NCBI GenBank assembly: GCA_938001995.1 | Contig: CALLAV010000205.1 | Coordinates: 1 to 6,316, forward strand | From: an uncultured Amylibacter sp. | GTDB taxonomy: Bacteria; Pseudomonadota; Alphaproteobacteria; Rhodobacterales; Rhodobacteraceae | Direction of reading: 5' to 3' | DNA: 6,316 bases | Part shown: positions 6,274-6,316 of the stretch, in pieces | Position numbering within the stretch: the first letter of the stretch is position 1 | Layout: each line of letters begins with the position of its first letter | The notes under the pieces: model-generated | The model's database searches: none | What the model was told of the DNA's origin: nothing | Seen by the model: only the letters and a program-made list of their open reading frames with translations | Made by a program: the position numbers and the translations under genes

Positions 6274-6316
6274 ACGATCTTGGCGTGAACCCATTGGAAG
6301 ACACCGAAAGCGAAGC
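6270..6316 (+). CDS. start of a third transporter gene, presumed ProW-type permease (partial)
   Basis: An ATG at 6270 overlaps the ATPase stop codon as ATGA, the classic sign of translational coupling. GGAACGGAAG lies just upstream as a ribosome site. The visible 15 codons, beginning MNDLGVNPLED, run open to the window end. The short acidic hydrophilic start fits the cytoplasmic N-terminus of a ProW-type permease, and gene order binding protein, ATPase, then permease makes this the expected product. No membrane segment is visible, so the identity rests on context. Confidence 0.65.
   Translation, partial: MNDLGVNPLEDTESE

Overview
The window looks like an accessory catabolic locus of a marine alphaproteobacterium, most likely of the Roseobacter group (Rhodobacteraceae). 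This rests on moderate GC content, the close resemblance of the central enzyme to the roseobacter L-cysteate sulfo-lyase CuyA, and the density of transport and LysR genes. The taxonomic call is inference from protein resemblance only.

Layout, left to right. Positions 1-278 hold no gene I can support; a 12-bp tandem near-repeat lies at 91-113. A LysR-type regulator is on the minus strand (279-1175). It is divergent from a plus-strand pair: cuyA (1297-2310, PLP-dependent L-cysteate sulfo-lyase) and, 3 nt later, an aspartate/glutamate-racemase-family gene (2314-3018). The racemase gene converges on, and overlaps by 6 nt, a second LysR-type gene on the minus strand (3013-3897; an ATG start is preferred over an upstream TTG). 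That regulator is divergent from a ProU-type ABC importer: a periplasmic binding protein (4168-5133), an intercistronic hairpin (5153-5178), an ATPase (5218-6273), and the first codons of a third gene, presumably the permease, overlapping the ATPase by 4 nt (6270 to the window end).

How the parts may work together. CuyA converts L-cysteate to pyruvate, ammonia and sulfite, giving carbon and nitrogen from an abundant marine sulfonate. The racemase is cotranscribed with it by position, and its two-cysteine active site suits an acidic amino acid. Cysteate is the sulfonate analogue of aspartate, so a cysteate racemase feeding D-cysteate into CuyA is an attractive, untested idea. The ABC importer belongs to the family that takes up betaine-like zwitterions and may bring in the substrate or a precursor. 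The two regulators belong to the same LysR subgroup (both resemble HypT/YjiE) and share nearly the same recognition helix. A perfect LysR-box palindrome sits before cuyA, and a 12/15 match to it sits before the transporter, which suggests shared or cross control.

The unusual part is the assembly: desulfonating lyase, amino-acid racemase, ProU-type importer and two sister regulators. No single gene is alien to its family. No sulfite exporter or sulfite oxidase gene is visible in the window.
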